From Micromonospora_G sp044458865 (GTDB lineage Bacteria > Actinomycetota > Actinomycetes > Mycobacteriales > Micromonosporaceae), in assembly GCF_044458865.1 (NCBI RefSeq), contig NZ_JBITIH010000003.1:248001-312000 (forward strand): a DNA stretch of 64,000 nucleotides, given 5' to 3'. The notes beneath the pieces were generated by a model. That model saw nothing but the letters and a program-made list of their open reading frames with translations. It did no database searches and was not told the origin of the DNA. The position numbers and the translations under genes are program-made. How positions within the stretch are numbered: the stretch's first letter is position 1; each line of letters opens with the position of its first letter. Below are positions 24,149 through 33,416 of the stretch, piece by piece.

Positions 24149-25006
24149 TCACCACTGTTGGTACGGCCGCACCGCCATCGTCGCGTCCGCCGTCACTGTC
24201 GCTACTGGCTGCACCACCGCTGTCCGCGTCTGCGTCGGTCCCAACGTCGGCTGCGCGGCGTCCCCGATCACGATCGGGTGCGACACGACGCGTGCGGCAG
24301 ACGAATAACCGTCGTCGTCGGCGCTCGACAGGGCGAACTCCACCTCCGGGTGTCCCTGGATCGACCGGCTGGCGTCGACCCGGAAGTAGGCGGTGGTCTG
24401 CTCTCCGGCCCGGATCGGTGGGAGACTCACGGCCGTCCCGTAGATCTCCTGGCCAACCGTACGCAGGTCCCGGTCGGTCCAGTCGTCGATCACGTGCACG
24501 CCGTACTCGGCGAGTGTGTGTCGCCCGTACGCGGTGATGTCGAGCGTGGCGTCGTAGCCGAGCGGGCGGTGCCCGGTGTTGCGGATGTCGACCCCGAGGA
24601 AGTACGGCGTCGTACCGCGTAGGCCGCCGTCGTACGGCCGCAGGTCACGATCGACCGCGAGATGCCCGACCGCAGTCACGCCCGCACCCACGCTGCGCAG
24701 CTCCACCACCAGGTCGTTCGGTGTGGCGTCGTCCTGCCAGAAGTGGTCCTTGGTCATCACCCGGTGGCAGCTCTGACCACCCCGCTCGGTGGTCGTCCCC
24801 TGGATCAGGGAGGCGTTCGGGCGCCATGCCCCGGAGACGTGGTGCTCAATACGGAGCTGCCATTCGTCGCCGACGATCAACTGCGACATGCCCGGTTGGG
24901 CAACGATGACGAGGTTGGTCGAGCCCTCGATCACAATCCGCTGCGGCCAGTCGGAGACCTTGCGCAGGACGGTCAGCAGCCAGCTACCGCGGTACGAAAG
25001 CGTCAT
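24149..25006 (-). CDS. Hypothetical protein, beta-rich
   Basis: A 285-residue protein starting MTLSYRGSWLLTVLRKVSDW. It is rich in beta strands; the central part (about 140-250) contains VDIRNTGHRPLGYDATLDIT and later VSLPPIRAGEQTTAYFRVDA, a pattern seen in DUF4352/immunoglobulin-like extracellular domains. No signal peptide is visible. The C-terminal 30 residues are threonine/valine-rich. Three in-frame ATGs lie within ten bases (25015, 25009, 25006); the last has AGGAT at the best spacing. It follows the subtilisin gene on the same strand but is separated from it by a long palindrome. Function unknown. Confidence 0.65.
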   Translation of the reverse strand: MTLSYRGSWLLTVLRKVSDWPQRIVIEGSTNLVIVAQPGMSQLIVGDEWQLRIEHHVSGAWRPNASLIQGTTTERGGQSCHRVMTKDHFWQDDATPNDLVVELRSVGAGVTAVGHLAVDRDLRPYDGGLRGTTPYFLGVDIRNTGHRPLGYDATLDITAYGRHTLAEYGVHVIDDWTDRDLRTVGQEIYGTAVSLPPIRAGEQTTAYFRVDASRSIQGHPEVEFALSSADDDGYSSAARVVSHPIVIGDAAQPTLGPTQTRTAVVQPVATVTADATMAVRPYQQW

Positions 25007-25049
25007 CATCCACATCCTGCTCGGGCGTCACCCGGCACGCGGCGAACCG

Positions 25050-25101
25050 TTAGGAAGGGCCCCTTGTACAACGGAAAACGATAACAAGGGGCCCTTCCTT
25101 A
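25050..25101. repeat. Dispersed palindrome, copy A
   Basis: Inverted repeat of about 18-bp arms (25050-25067 and 25084-25101, one mismatch; core AGGAAGGGCCCCTTGT) with a 16-nt loop, directly after the subtilisin stop. It is related to the copies at 42919-42977 and 54555-54613. It probably terminates transcription. Confidence 0.85.
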
Positions 25102-25102
25102 C

Positions 25103-28100
25103 TCAGCGGAGGGCGTAGGCGCGGATGATGGTTTGGGTTACCGCGTTGTCGCTCTTGTCGCGGGCGGTGGCCCGGATCGACGCGAAGTGGGCACCCTTCG
25201 GGGCCCGCAGGCTCGCCTTCCACTGATCGTCCCGGGACCGGTCCAGGGACTGACGCTGCCAGTGAGCGCCGTCGTCGTACGACACCTCCAGGGTGACCGA
25301 CTCGGTTTTGCCGCACTCGGCGGCGCCCGCCAGGTGCTCCGCCACGATGGTCAGGTCGGTCTTCCTCTTCGCCACCCCGGTGGCGTCGGTGTCGACCGAG
25401 TAGCGGAGCTGGAGCAGCGGCAGCACCGCCTCCTCCTCACCGGCGGGTGCCTTCGAACGGAAGGTCCAGTCGGTTTCGGTGGTCGTCGAGTACGGGCCCG
25501 CGGTCGGATCCTGGCTGGTGCGTACGTTGAGCCGGTACGGCAGCGACTTCGAGCTCGGCGCTGTGCCGGTGACCCGCGTACCGCTGCCCTGCCCGATCTG
25601 GGTGCTGCCCTGGTAGAGGGTGTTCGTCTGGGTGGAGGCGTTCATCGTCATGCCGACGTGGTCGTCTCCACCGGCACCGGGGACGTCCACGTTGAAGGTG
25701 TTTCCACTGCGGAACGGCACCCTGTAGTTGTTGTTCAGGAACGGGCGTTCGATCGGGGTGAAGAACCATTCGTCGCTGGAGCTGCCCGGTTTGTAGCTGT
25801 TCCGGGTGTCGATCTGGTAGGTGCCGGACTCGACGTACGCCTCCTGCCCCCACTGGGACGGCCCCTCGGTGGAGACCCAGTCGGTCCGTACCGGGGCCAG
25901 CGGCCGGTTGCTCGTCTCCCCGATGCCCCAGTCGGAGTATGCCGGCCAGTCGAACCGGAACTCGCCGCCCCGGGTGGTGCCGGCCGGGAAGGGGAAGCCG
26001 ACGTCGATCCGGGCGAGGGTCCGGTCGGTCTCCTTCCGGGTCAGCTCGCGCGGGATCGTGTTGTGGTGGATCTGGACCAGGTCGTAGAGGTAGTCGGCGA
26101 CCGGTTGGGAGGCGACGCTGAGCTTCGTCTTCCCGCGCCGGATCTGGTCGATCAGCGCCTGCCCCTCGTCCATGCTGAGCTGCGCCACCTCGATCGGGGT
26201 GGGGGTGAAGAAGTCGATCGAGTAGTCGCGGACCTCCCGCCACGGGTGGTCGTTCACCACCAGCATGAGTTTCGCCCCGGCAGCGGTCGCCGCGGCGGCC
26301 TGCTCGGGGCCGCTCACGTTGTCGTTCTGGCGTACGACGACGACCTTGCCCTTGGCGTCGAGGCGGGTGTAGTCGGCGGTTGCGCCGTCACCGGCGTAGA
26401 CCGCCGGCAGGTTCCACTTTCCCTTCGGCAGTTGGGTGGTGCCGGACTGGCGTGCCACGTCGTCGAAGTCGGCCTTGGAACTGGCGACGCTGAGCACCGG
26501 CTGTTCCTTGCGCCAGCGGGCATTGAGGTAGAAGTCGCCGTGGGTGACCTTGTCGTTGCTCGGTACGACCCAGAAACTGTCGTAGAAGACGCCCGCTTCG
26601 AGAGACGAGCGCCACCGGCCGCCGCCCATGGAGCGGTAGTAGTCGAGCCGGGCGAAGGTGTCGCTGGTCGGCCGTGGAACGGTCGACTGGATCTGGCGGA
26701 CCTTGGACGCGTCCATGGTGACCGTGGTGTCGCCCCGCAGGTCGATGTCGGGGTCACCGAGCAGGGCCAGGCCGTTCGAGTTCGGCCCGTGGCTGCCGGG
26801 GATATTGGCGAAGACGATCGCCGAGTAGACGTCCTGCTGCAACAGCAGCCTGAGTTCGCCGTCGGCGCCGATGGTGATGAAGTCGGGCCCGAAGCTGCCG
26901 TTGCGGAGGAGTTCCACCAGACCGGCCATGGGCTTGCCATTGCGGTCGTTGAGGCGCAGCGTCAGCCAGTGGTAGGGGGTGACGGTGCCGACGCCGACGG
27001 CGGTGCGGGCCAGCACGGTCCCGTTGCCGGTGGCGACGATCTGCCCGGTGTGGTGGGCTCCGGTCGTGGCCCGGTTGGTGTTCAGGGTCAGGGTCACGGT
27101 GGCGGTGCCGTTCGCGGGCACGGTCACCCGCTTGGCGGAGAGGGCGAAGACTCCGGCCGGCGCGGTCGCGGCGTCGAGCGACAGGTCGAGCGTGATCGGT
27201 CGGTTGGTGGTGTTGGTGTAGGTCACCGGACGCTTGACCGGGCCGGAGGCCGGGGCGGACGTCAGGTTCGCGGTGCCCGACCGCCGGTCGTACGGCGCTG
27301 CGGCGTACGCGGTGTCGGTGGCGACGATCGGTGCCCGTACGGCGGCGGCGACGTCGACCCGACCGGTGCCGCCCTGGTAGGCGTCGTACGAAGGGGTGGC
27401 TTTGGTCGTGCTGACCAGGGCGTCCTTGAGTTGCTGCCCGGTCCAGCCAGGGTGTGCGGCGGCGAGCAGCGCGGCGGCTCCGGCAACGTGCGGGGTGGCC
27501 ATCGAGGTGCCGTCCATCGGCTGGTAGTAGCCCTCCTCGCCGGGGGCGTACTGCGAGTGTGCGGCGAGGATCGCGACGCCGGGGCCGGTCAGCTCGGGCT
27601 TGAGTGCCTCGTCACCGAGGCGCGGTCCCTGGCTGGAGAAGGAGGCGAGTTCGTCGTTGGCGTCGACGGCGCCGACGGTCAGCGCCGAGTCGGCGGCACC
27701 GGGTGCGCTGATGGTGGAGGCGGCACCGTAGTTGCCGGCGGCGACGACGAAGAGCGCGCCGGTTTCTGCGCTGAGCTTGTCGACGGCCAGGCTGAGCGGG
27801 TCGGAGCCGTCGCTCGGCTGGTCGGAGCCGAGGCTCATGTTGACGATTTTCGCGTCGGCGTCGCGTACGGCCCATTCCATGCCGGCGAGGATCCACGAGT
27901 CGAGCCCGTAGCCGTGGTCGCTCATAACCTTGCCGATGGCGAGACTGGCGCCGGGGGCGACACCCTTCTCCCGTCCACCGGAGGCGGCGCCGGTGCCGGC
28001 GATGGTGGAGGCGACGTGGGTGCCGTGTCCGATCCGGTCGACGATCTCCTCGTCCGGTACGAAGACGGCCGATTCGGCGATCTGGTTGGCCAGGTCCGGG

Positions 28101-28870
28101 TGGCCGGGGTCGATGCCGCTGTCGAGGACCGCGACGCGTACGCCCTTGCCGGTGTCGCCGCCGGCCCAGACATCGGGGGCGCCGATCTGTGCGGTGGTCT
28201 CGGCGAGGTCGGGGTGGACCCGCCCATCGAGCCAGATCTTGTCGATGCCGGCGCCGAAGCTCGGGCCGGCGTCCGAGGTGGACTTCGCGGTGGTGCGGTT
28301 TGCCGGGTTCGACGTGACCGAGGTCCAGAAGTCGGCGGTGCGGTCCCGTTCGGTGGTGACCGCCGCGCCCTGGATGCTGCTGAGGGTGCGGGTCCGTACG
28401 GCACCCGTCGGTGCGGCGTCGGCCCGCAGGCCCTGGGCCGCGTCCGTGTACGTGACGATCAGCGGCAGCCGGTCGAGTCGCGCGTCGTCGTAGCCGTCGG
28501 CGACCAGCGAAGTGATGTTGAAGAGCCGCTTGTCCAGGGCGTTGGCGGCGACGTACGGCAGGGCGGCCTGCGGGTAGACGTAGAGGTTGTCGCCGGCTTC
28601 GACGATCCGTGCGTCGGCGGGACCGCCGTCGGGGCGCCGTACCTGGACGGTGCCGCCCTCGGCACCACTGCCCCTGGTGGTGACGACGTCACCGGTGATC
28701 AGGGTGATCGTGTGGGTGCCGGGAGGGGTGGCGAACGCCGTGGGGGTCGGCGCGCCGGTGGCAGGTTCGGGGGCAGGGCCGGCTGCCGCCATGGCTGGTG
28801 ACCCTCCGGCTACCGCCAGGAACGCGGAGATCACGGCGGTGAGCCCGATCCCCCGGGGACGTAGTGACAT
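25103..28870 (-). CDS. Secreted S8-family subtilisin-like serine protease, large multidomain
   Basis: A 1255-residue exported protease. It has a signal peptide (about 1-29, ending AMA-AA), a propeptide region (about 50-215), then the S8 catalytic domain with Asp250 in VAVLDSGID, His282 in GHGTHVAS, oxyanion Asn380 in AAGN and Ser456 in GTSMATPHVAG. A protease-associated-type region (about 770-890) and beta-sandwich C-terminal domains follow, as in other giant actinobacterial subtilases. GAGGA lies 8 bases before the ATG. It probably degrades environmental protein or processes surface proteins. A palindrome closely follows the stop. Confidence 0.93.
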   Translation of the reverse strand: MSLRPRGIGLTAVISAFLAVAGGSPAMAAAGPAPEPATGAPTPTAFATPPGTHTITLITGDVVTTRGSGAEGGTVQVRRPDGGPADARIVEAGDNLYVYPQAALPYVAANALDKRLFNITSLVADGYDDARLDRLPLIVTYTDAAQGLRADAAPTGAVRTRTLSSIQGAAVTTERDRTADFWTSVTSNPANRTTAKSTSDAGPSFGAGIDKIWLDGRVHPDLAETTAQIGAPDVWAGGDTGKGVRVAVLDSGIDPGHPDLANQIAESAVFVPDEEIVDRIGHGTHVASTIAGTGAASGGREKGVAPGASLAIGKVMSDHGYGLDSWILAGMEWAVRDADAKIVNMSLGSDQPSDGSDPLSLAVDKLSAETGALFVVAAGNYGAASTISAPGAADSALTVGAVDANDELASFSSQGPRLGDEALKPELTGPGVAILAAHSQYAPGEEGYYQPMDGTSMATPHVAGAAALLAAAHPGWTGQQLKDALVSTTKATPSYDAYQGGTGRVDVAAAVRAPIVATDTAYAAAPYDRRSGTANLTSAPASGPVKRPVTYTNTTNRPITLDLSLDAATAPAGVFALSAKRVTVPANGTATVTLTLNTNRATTGAHHTGQIVATGNGTVLARTAVGVGTVTPYHWLTLRLNDRNGKPMAGLVELLRNGSFGPDFITIGADGELRLLLQQDVYSAIVFANIPGSHGPNSNGLALLGDPDIDLRGDTTVTMDASKVRQIQSTVPRPTSDTFARLDYYRSMGGGRWRSSLEAGVFYDSFWVVPSNDKVTHGDFYLNARWRKEQPVLSVASSKADFDDVARQSGTTQLPKGKWNLPAVYAGDGATADYTRLDAKGKVVVVRQNDNVSGPEQAAAATAAGAKLMLVVNDHPWREVRDYSIDFFTPTPIEVAQLSMDEGQALIDQIRRGKTKLSVASQPVADYLYDLVQIHHNTIPRELTRKETDRTLARIDVGFPFPAGTTRGGEFRFDWPAYSDWGIGETSNRPLAPVRTDWVSTEGPSQWGQEAYVESGTYQIDTRNSYKPGSSSDEWFFTPIERPFLNNNYRVPFRSGNTFNVDVPGAGGDDHVGMTMNASTQTNTLYQGSTQIGQGSGTRVTGTAPSSKSLPYRLNVRTSQDPTAGPYSTTTETDWTFRSKAPAGEEEAVLPLLQLRYSVDTDATGVAKRKTDLTIVAEHLAGAAECGKTESVTLEVSYDDGAHWQRQSLDRSRDDQWKASLRAPKGAHFASIRATARDKSDNAVTQTIIRAYALR

Positions 28871-29064
28871 AGGTTGTTTTCCTCAATCTTGGTGACACTG
28901 TGGATGTACGGGACGTTACGTCCAGGTGATCATTTCGGAAAGATCATCTTGGTTCGGCGTTCACCCCCCGGGGCACCACACGCTGGGAGGGCTCACCGGT
29001 GACCTGCGGCGATTCGCACCGGAACTCGCTCGGCGCCGGGCGGTGACTGCGGCAGGATGTCGGC

Positions 29065-30702
29065 GTGATCTGGGTGAAGCGAGCCCGTCGGGCAGCGACG
29101 GAAACGGAAGTGTCAGGCCCGGGGGCGGAACCGCCCGCCCCAACAGGGCTCGACGAGGTGGCCGTCGCGGCGCGAGAGGCGACCAGCCTGAGCGGGGAGG
29201 CGCTCGACCGGCTGATCGTCACGCTCGCCGCACTCACCGAGAGCGGAGGCGGGCGGGAGACCGAGTGCGCCGCCCTCATGCTGCTCGGTACGAAGCCCCG
29301 GGTGCTGGCCCGGCTCGACGAGCACGTCCGACGGGGATGGCCGTACCTGCCGACCGTGGCGGCAGCGCTCGGGCGGCTGGCGACCCGGCTCGGTGACCCG
29401 TCGACGGGACCCGCCCTGGCAGCCGTGGCCAGCATGAACGGCGACGGACACGTACGCGAACGAGCCGTCGCGGCGATGCTCGACATGGGGTATCCCGAGC
29501 TGATGCCGTTCCTCGTCCTGCGTACCGCCGACTGGGTCAAGCAGGTCCGCGACCCCGCCCGTGCCGGCCTGGCACTGCTGCTCGCGGAGAACGCCGGCAC
29601 CTACCTCCCGGCCGCGCTGCCGATGGCGCTGGTGATCTCAGACCGGCTCCGTGGCGGCTTCGCGCGCGCCCAGGCGACGGCCGCGCTGCTCGCCGCCCCG
29701 GTCTACGTACGCGCCCGTCTGGCCGGCTCGGCCCAGGTTCGGACGCGCCGCTTCGTGTACGACGTCAGCCGGACCCAGGGCTGGCTGGGCGTCAACGACC
29801 TGGTGGCTACCGCCGAATCCGACGCTGACGGGTGGATCCGGGCCAGCGCGGCCGAGGCCGCCTGCCGCGAGGCGGTCTGGAGCCGCCGGTTGCCGATCCT
29901 GCACCGGCTCAGTCGCAGCCCCCGGGCGGAGGTGCGGCTGCTCGCCCTGACCGGTCTGGCCCGGGCCGGCGCCGACGAGGAGGTGGCACACCACCTCACC
30001 GACCCGGCGCCGCTGATACGCGCGGTCGCGCGGGACGCCGCCCACCGGACCGGGCTCGACGCGCTGGAACGGTACCGGTCGGCGGTGGGCGAGCCGGTCC
30101 CCTCGACCGGTGCCATCGCCGGACTCGTCGAGACCGGCTCGGGCGCGGACGTGCCGCTGCTCCGCCGGCTGCTGACCCACCCGACACCCCAAGTCCGGGC
30201 CGACGCGGTGCGGGCACTGCGGCTACTCACCGAGGTCGACCCCGAAGAACTCATCCCGTTGCTGCGCGACCCGGCCCCAGCGGTCATACGGGAAACCACC
30301 CTCGCACTACGACCGTTCGTCCGCAGGGTGCCGACCGCCCTGCCCCGGGAACTGCTGGCCGACCCGCGCGTCGAACTCCGCCGGGCGGGCTACCGGCTGC
30401 TCCGCGACCGGGACGGGCACGAACGGCTGCGCGCGGCACTGATCCTGACGGTTGACCCGGACCCTCGACTGGCCAAACGCGGCCGGGTCGACCTCACCGG
30501 CACCGCCCCCGACACCACCCGCCTCACGTGGTGGCACCCAGCGGCACCACGGTTGGTCGTCACCGCCGACCAACAGGCCGAACTACTCGACCTGACCCGG
30601 GCCGCCGCCGCGCTCCTCGGCGACGACACCACCCGGCTGCTGACCACCTGGCTGGAGGGCACCGGGCCGGCAGGGTCGGCGCCGGTCGACTCCATGGCGT
30701 GA
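29065..30702 (+). CDS. HEAT-repeat protein of unknown function
   Basis: A 545-residue soluble protein. From about residue 100 to 440 it consists of helical pairs of HEAT type (for example LPTVAAALGRLATRLGDPST; LLRRLLTHPTPQVRADAVRA; LIPLLRDPAPAVIRETTLAL), a scaffold for protein-protein contact. No enzymatic motif is seen. The GTG start (IWVKRARRAATET) has AGGAT 9 bases upstream. It is convergent with the 455-residue membrane protein, 15 bp between stops. Confidence 0.75.
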   Translation: MIWVKRARRAATETEVSGPGAEPPAPTGLDEVAVAAREATSLSGEALDRLIVTLAALTESGGGRETECAALMLLGTKPRVLARLDEHVRRGWPYLPTVAAALGRLATRLGDPSTGPALAAVASMNGDGHVRERAVAAMLDMGYPELMPFLVLRTADWVKQVRDPARAGLALLLAENAGTYLPAALPMALVISDRLRGGFARAQATAALLAAPVYVRARLAGSAQVRTRRFVYDVSRTQGWLGVNDLVATAESDADGWIRASAAEAACREAVWSRRLPILHRLSRSPRAEVRLLALTGLARAGADEEVAHHLTDPAPLIRAVARDAAHRTGLDALERYRSAVGEPVPSTGAIAGLVETGSGADVPLLRRLLTHPTPQVRADAVRALRLLTEVDPEELIPLLRDPAPAVIRETTLALRPFVRRVPTALPRELLADPRVELRRAGYRLLRDRDGHERLRAALILTVDPDPRLAKRGRVDLTGTAPDTTRLTWWHPAAPRLVVTADQQAELLDLTRAAAALLGDDTTRLLTTWLEGTGPAGSAPVDSMA

Positions 30703-30717
30703 ACGGGCTGGCAGCGT

Positions 30718-32085
30718 TCATGGGTGCCGGTCGGAGTCGCCGGGCGAGGCGACACCTCGGTTGACCCGCATCCGGCTGCGCCGCCCCGGCCGTACGCCCC
30801 AGGCCATGTCCAGGGTCAGGACGAGTCCGAGCAGCACCCACCAGCCGCTCCCCTCACCCCGCAGCCAACTCGCCGCGAGGAGAACCGTCATCGGTACGAA
30901 CACCAGCAACGTCAGGCCGCTGAGCAGGCGCTGCCACATCGGGCGGGCGTGGTACAGATCCTCCGGTGGTGGCTTCATCCGGTGCTCCCGGACCGAATGG
31001 ATCACGGCACCGGCGAGACTCAGCCGCTCGGTCCGGATCGCGCCCGGCACCGAGCCGGCCCACTCGGCCACCTCCCCGGCGGTACGCCCGACCATCTCGA
31101 CCGGAAGGTCGAGCAGCTCTCCCAACTCGACGAGCGCCTGCCTCGGCGGCAGATCAGTACGGCGCAGCAACCCGATGACGGTCAACGCCCGCTCCGACAC
31201 GTCGAACTGCTCGGCGAGCTGCCGGCCCGCCCGTGCGGTCCCCTCCGGGGTGACCGGGGCGTCACCACCCCACTCGTGCGCCCCGACGACCCGCTTGCGC
31301 CGGGTCAACACGAATCCGGCGGTCCGCTCCGACCACCAGTAGGCGATCGTGGGCCACCGCCGGTCGGCGAGCACTTCCGCCGCGACCGCCAGGTTGGCCC
31401 GGGGACCCCGCCCGTCCCAGAGGTGCAGGCTGCGCAGTCCGTCGATCGGCACCGTCCACGCGGACTGCCGGGTCAGCGGTGCCTCGGCCGCGGCGACCAC
31501 CGCCGGGGCGTACACCAGGACCACGCCGACCTCGGGTCCGCCCGCCGGTCGGACGACCACGTCGGCGGTGTCGGAGCCGGCCGGGTTCAACAGTTCCAGC
31601 GGCATTCCCAGGCAGCGGCAGACGTCGGCGAGCCGGGCCGGGCGGTCGTAGGCCGGGGACGGACTGGTCAGCGCCTGGCGCAGCAGGCCGGCGCCGTCGG
31701 GCAACCCGAAGAGGGTGACCGCCGACGTGGCGTCCGCCTCGGTGCAACCGGCCCCGAGTGGTCCGACCACGACACCGTCCGGCCCGTACGCGGCGAGCCT
31801 CATGCCGTTGTCGTCCACTGTGATCAGACAGGCCGGCACCCGCGCGACGACGCTGATCCCGGCGGGTTCCGGTGCGACCCGGTCCTCGGCTGCGCAGTGG
31901 AGTTCGGCTCCGCGCCGGGAGGCTCCGTCAGCGGCGTCGGTGGGTGTGGTGAGCCGGGTCCAGCCGTCAGCCTCGTGCCTGATCTGGGCCGGCACGGCGG
32001 CTCCCAGCGTCCACAATCGGTGACTGGTGGCGCGGACCGCGAGGATCGTCTCGGTCGTCCCGGAATCCGTCACCGGTCCGGTCAT
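30718..32085 (-). CDS. Hypothetical protein with two C-terminal membrane helices
   Basis: A 455-residue protein. The large N-terminal part (about 1-385) is a soluble mixed alpha/beta region without recognised motifs, apart from a WSERTAGFVLTRRKRVVGAH segment. Two adjacent hydrophobic helices (about 393-435, LLSGLTLLVFVPMTVLLAAS then WWVLLGLVLTLDMAWG) end in a basic tail. The ATG at 32085 starts one base after the stop of the upstream gene, so the two are coupled. No homology recognised. Confidence 0.7.
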   Translation of the reverse strand: MTGPVTDSGTTETILAVRATSHRLWTLGAAVPAQIRHEADGWTRLTTPTDAADGASRRGAELHCAAEDRVAPEPAGISVVARVPACLITVDDNGMRLAAYGPDGVVVGPLGAGCTEADATSAVTLFGLPDGAGLLRQALTSPSPAYDRPARLADVCRCLGMPLELLNPAGSDTADVVVRPAGGPEVGVVLVYAPAVVAAAEAPLTRQSAWTVPIDGLRSLHLWDGRGPRANLAVAAEVLADRRWPTIAYWWSERTAGFVLTRRKRVVGAHEWGGDAPVTPEGTARAGRQLAEQFDVSERALTVIGLLRRTDLPPRQALVELGELLDLPVEMVGRTAGEVAEWAGSVPGAIRTERLSLAGAVIHSVREHRMKPPPEDLYHARPMWQRLLSGLTLLVFVPMTVLLAASWLRGEGSGWWVLLGLVLTLDMAWGVRPGRRSRMRVNRGVASPGDSDRHP

Positions 32086-32086
32086 G

Positions 32087-32782
32087 TCAGGACCGGACCA
32101 GCAGGCGGCCGAGAAGACCACGGGACGACCCGTCGACCCGCTCCGCCTCGTAGAGACCGGGTTCGTCGCCGACGAGCAGGGAGCGCCCGACTGCCACGTC
32201 GGGCAGGTCGAACACCCGGCACACCTGACGCAACAGGTCCGCCACCAGCGGTTGTGGGCGTCCCGGCACCGGGTCGTTACGGATCAGGGCAAGGTCCGGC
32301 CCCCGGTCCGGCTCGCCGTACCCGGTGGCGATCTCCGCACAGTAGGCGTCCCACGCCTTGCGGTCGGAGAGGTACTCGGCCGGATCCTCCGACGGTTGCC
32401 AGTCGGCCGCCCACTGGAGGCTCTGCGGGCCCGAGCCGGGCGTCAGCATCATCGCCTCGGCCAGCGACTCGTTCGCCAGCAACATCCAGGCCGGTACGGC
32501 GGTCCGCCGGACGAGTTCGACAGCCGGTCTGGCCAGCCTGCGGCTGCTGGATCTGGTTCCGGGTGGCGGGTCGAAGAGCACTATCGTGCCGAGGGGGTCG
32601 GGTGCCACGAACCCACCGACCCGACCCGCGCGCACCGCCTCGCGTACCCGCTCCGGTGGCGCCTTTGTCACGACCGCGTACGTCCCCACCGCCGGTCTCC
32701 CGTCATCGGTCCTGGCTGCGGAAGCTACCCGAGCGTCGTGGATCGGTCTACGGGTATCCGCGTCGCGCGGTATGACCGCCAT
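32087..32782 (-). CDS. Hypothetical protein coupled to membrane partner
   Basis: A 231-residue soluble protein with no signal. It contains GTIVLFDPPPGTRSSSRRLA around residues 65-84 and WQPSEDPAEYLSDRKAWDAY in the centre. No family recognised. It is the first gene of a two-gene unit with the 455-residue membrane protein (1-bp spacing), divergent from the fxs precursor gene across 457 bp. A functional link to the fxs cluster is possible but not shown. Confidence 0.65.
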   Translation of the reverse strand: MAVIPRDADTRRPIHDARVASAARTDDGRPAVGTYAVVTKAPPERVREAVRAGRVGGFVAPDPLGTIVLFDPPPGTRSSSRRLARPAVELVRRTAVPAWMLLANESLAEAMMLTPGSGPQSLQWAADWQPSEDPAEYLSDRKAWDAYCAEIATGYGEPDRGPDLALIRNDPVPGRPQPLVADLLRQVCRVFDLPDVAVGRSLLVGDEPGLYEAERVDGSSRGLLGRLLVRS

Positions 32783-33239
32783 GAATTGATCATCAAGTTC
32801 ACACCCACCCCACCGTCACGCACACTCGCGGTCGACGTACGTTCACACTGCTGACGGGCCAGACGAAAGCGGTACGCCGCCGCCGGCGCCCCCTATGATC
32901 GGCGTGGATCGGCGGAGTTGCGTACGGGGAGAAATATCCGATCTGGCGGAGCAGTGCACCCGCGGGTGGGAATTTTTCGCAAAGATACTCCCCAGAGTCC
33001 CAAATTGTTGGCATGATCGCGCGGTGAGCGCGATGCTCGGGCCACCGCCCGTCACATTATCGACGCTGGTCGATGATAGTCGCCGCCTGGGCGTGTCCGA
33101 AGGCGACACCCGACCTGGCGCGGTCCGCAGCACACCATTCCCGATCCCGGGCAGTCAGCCGGCCGCTGTCCCGGCCACCGCCGGTCGCCGCTGAGCGACG
33201 TACGTACTTTGATCAACAACATTGATGGGGATGAACGAT
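32783..33239. promoter_or_regulatory. Divergent intergenic region upstream of fxsA
   Basis: 457 bp without a convincing gene. A plus-strand open frame at 32895-33194 exists but has weak coding character. The section 32968-33020 is AT-rich (GGGAATTTTTCGCAAAG and CCAAATTGTTGG) within GC-rich surroundings and is the best candidate for the fxsA promoter. Confidence 0.4.
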
Positions 33240-33416
33240 ATGAACGGCCGCGCTGCCCAGGTCGACACGGCATTGCTCGACGTCAGCCAGGTACCCCCGG
33301 AGGAGCTGTGGCTGGCCGGGGACACGGTGATCGCCGAACTGGTCCGCGAACTGACGCAGGACGCACAACAGGGTGACGACGGCTCCACCGTCGCCGCCTT
33401 CAACTCCAGCCTGTGA
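33240..33416 (+). CDS. fxsA: FxSxx-COOH RiPP precursor peptide FxsA
   Basis: A 58-residue precursor ending in F54-N-S56-S-L58, which fits the FxSxx-COOH consensus exactly. The leader contains LLDVSQVPPEEL, typical for FxsA. The partner radical SAM enzyme FxsB is known from family work to form three-residue cyclophanes, so Phe54 and Ser56 are the predicted modified positions. In-frame TTG/ATG codons occur at 33222, 33225, 33231 and 33240; the last has GGGGA at 8 bases and is chosen. The stop overlaps fxsB by 4 bases (GTGA). Confidence 0.85.
   Translation: MNGRAAQVDTALLDVSQVPPEELWLAGDTVIAELVRELTQDAQQGDDGSTVAAFNSSL

Noticed and set aside
25133..28801. Very long plus-strand open frame (over 1200 codons) opposite the subtilisin gene
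   Set aside because: It is an antisense shadow of a high-GC gene: glycine/arginine/valine-rich, no domain, while the minus strand encodes a complete S8 protease with its catalytic triad.
32895..33194. 99-codon open frame upstream of fxsA
   Set aside because: Weak start, mixed codon character and a stretch of AT-rich promoter-like DNA inside it; better explained as the fxsA upstream region.
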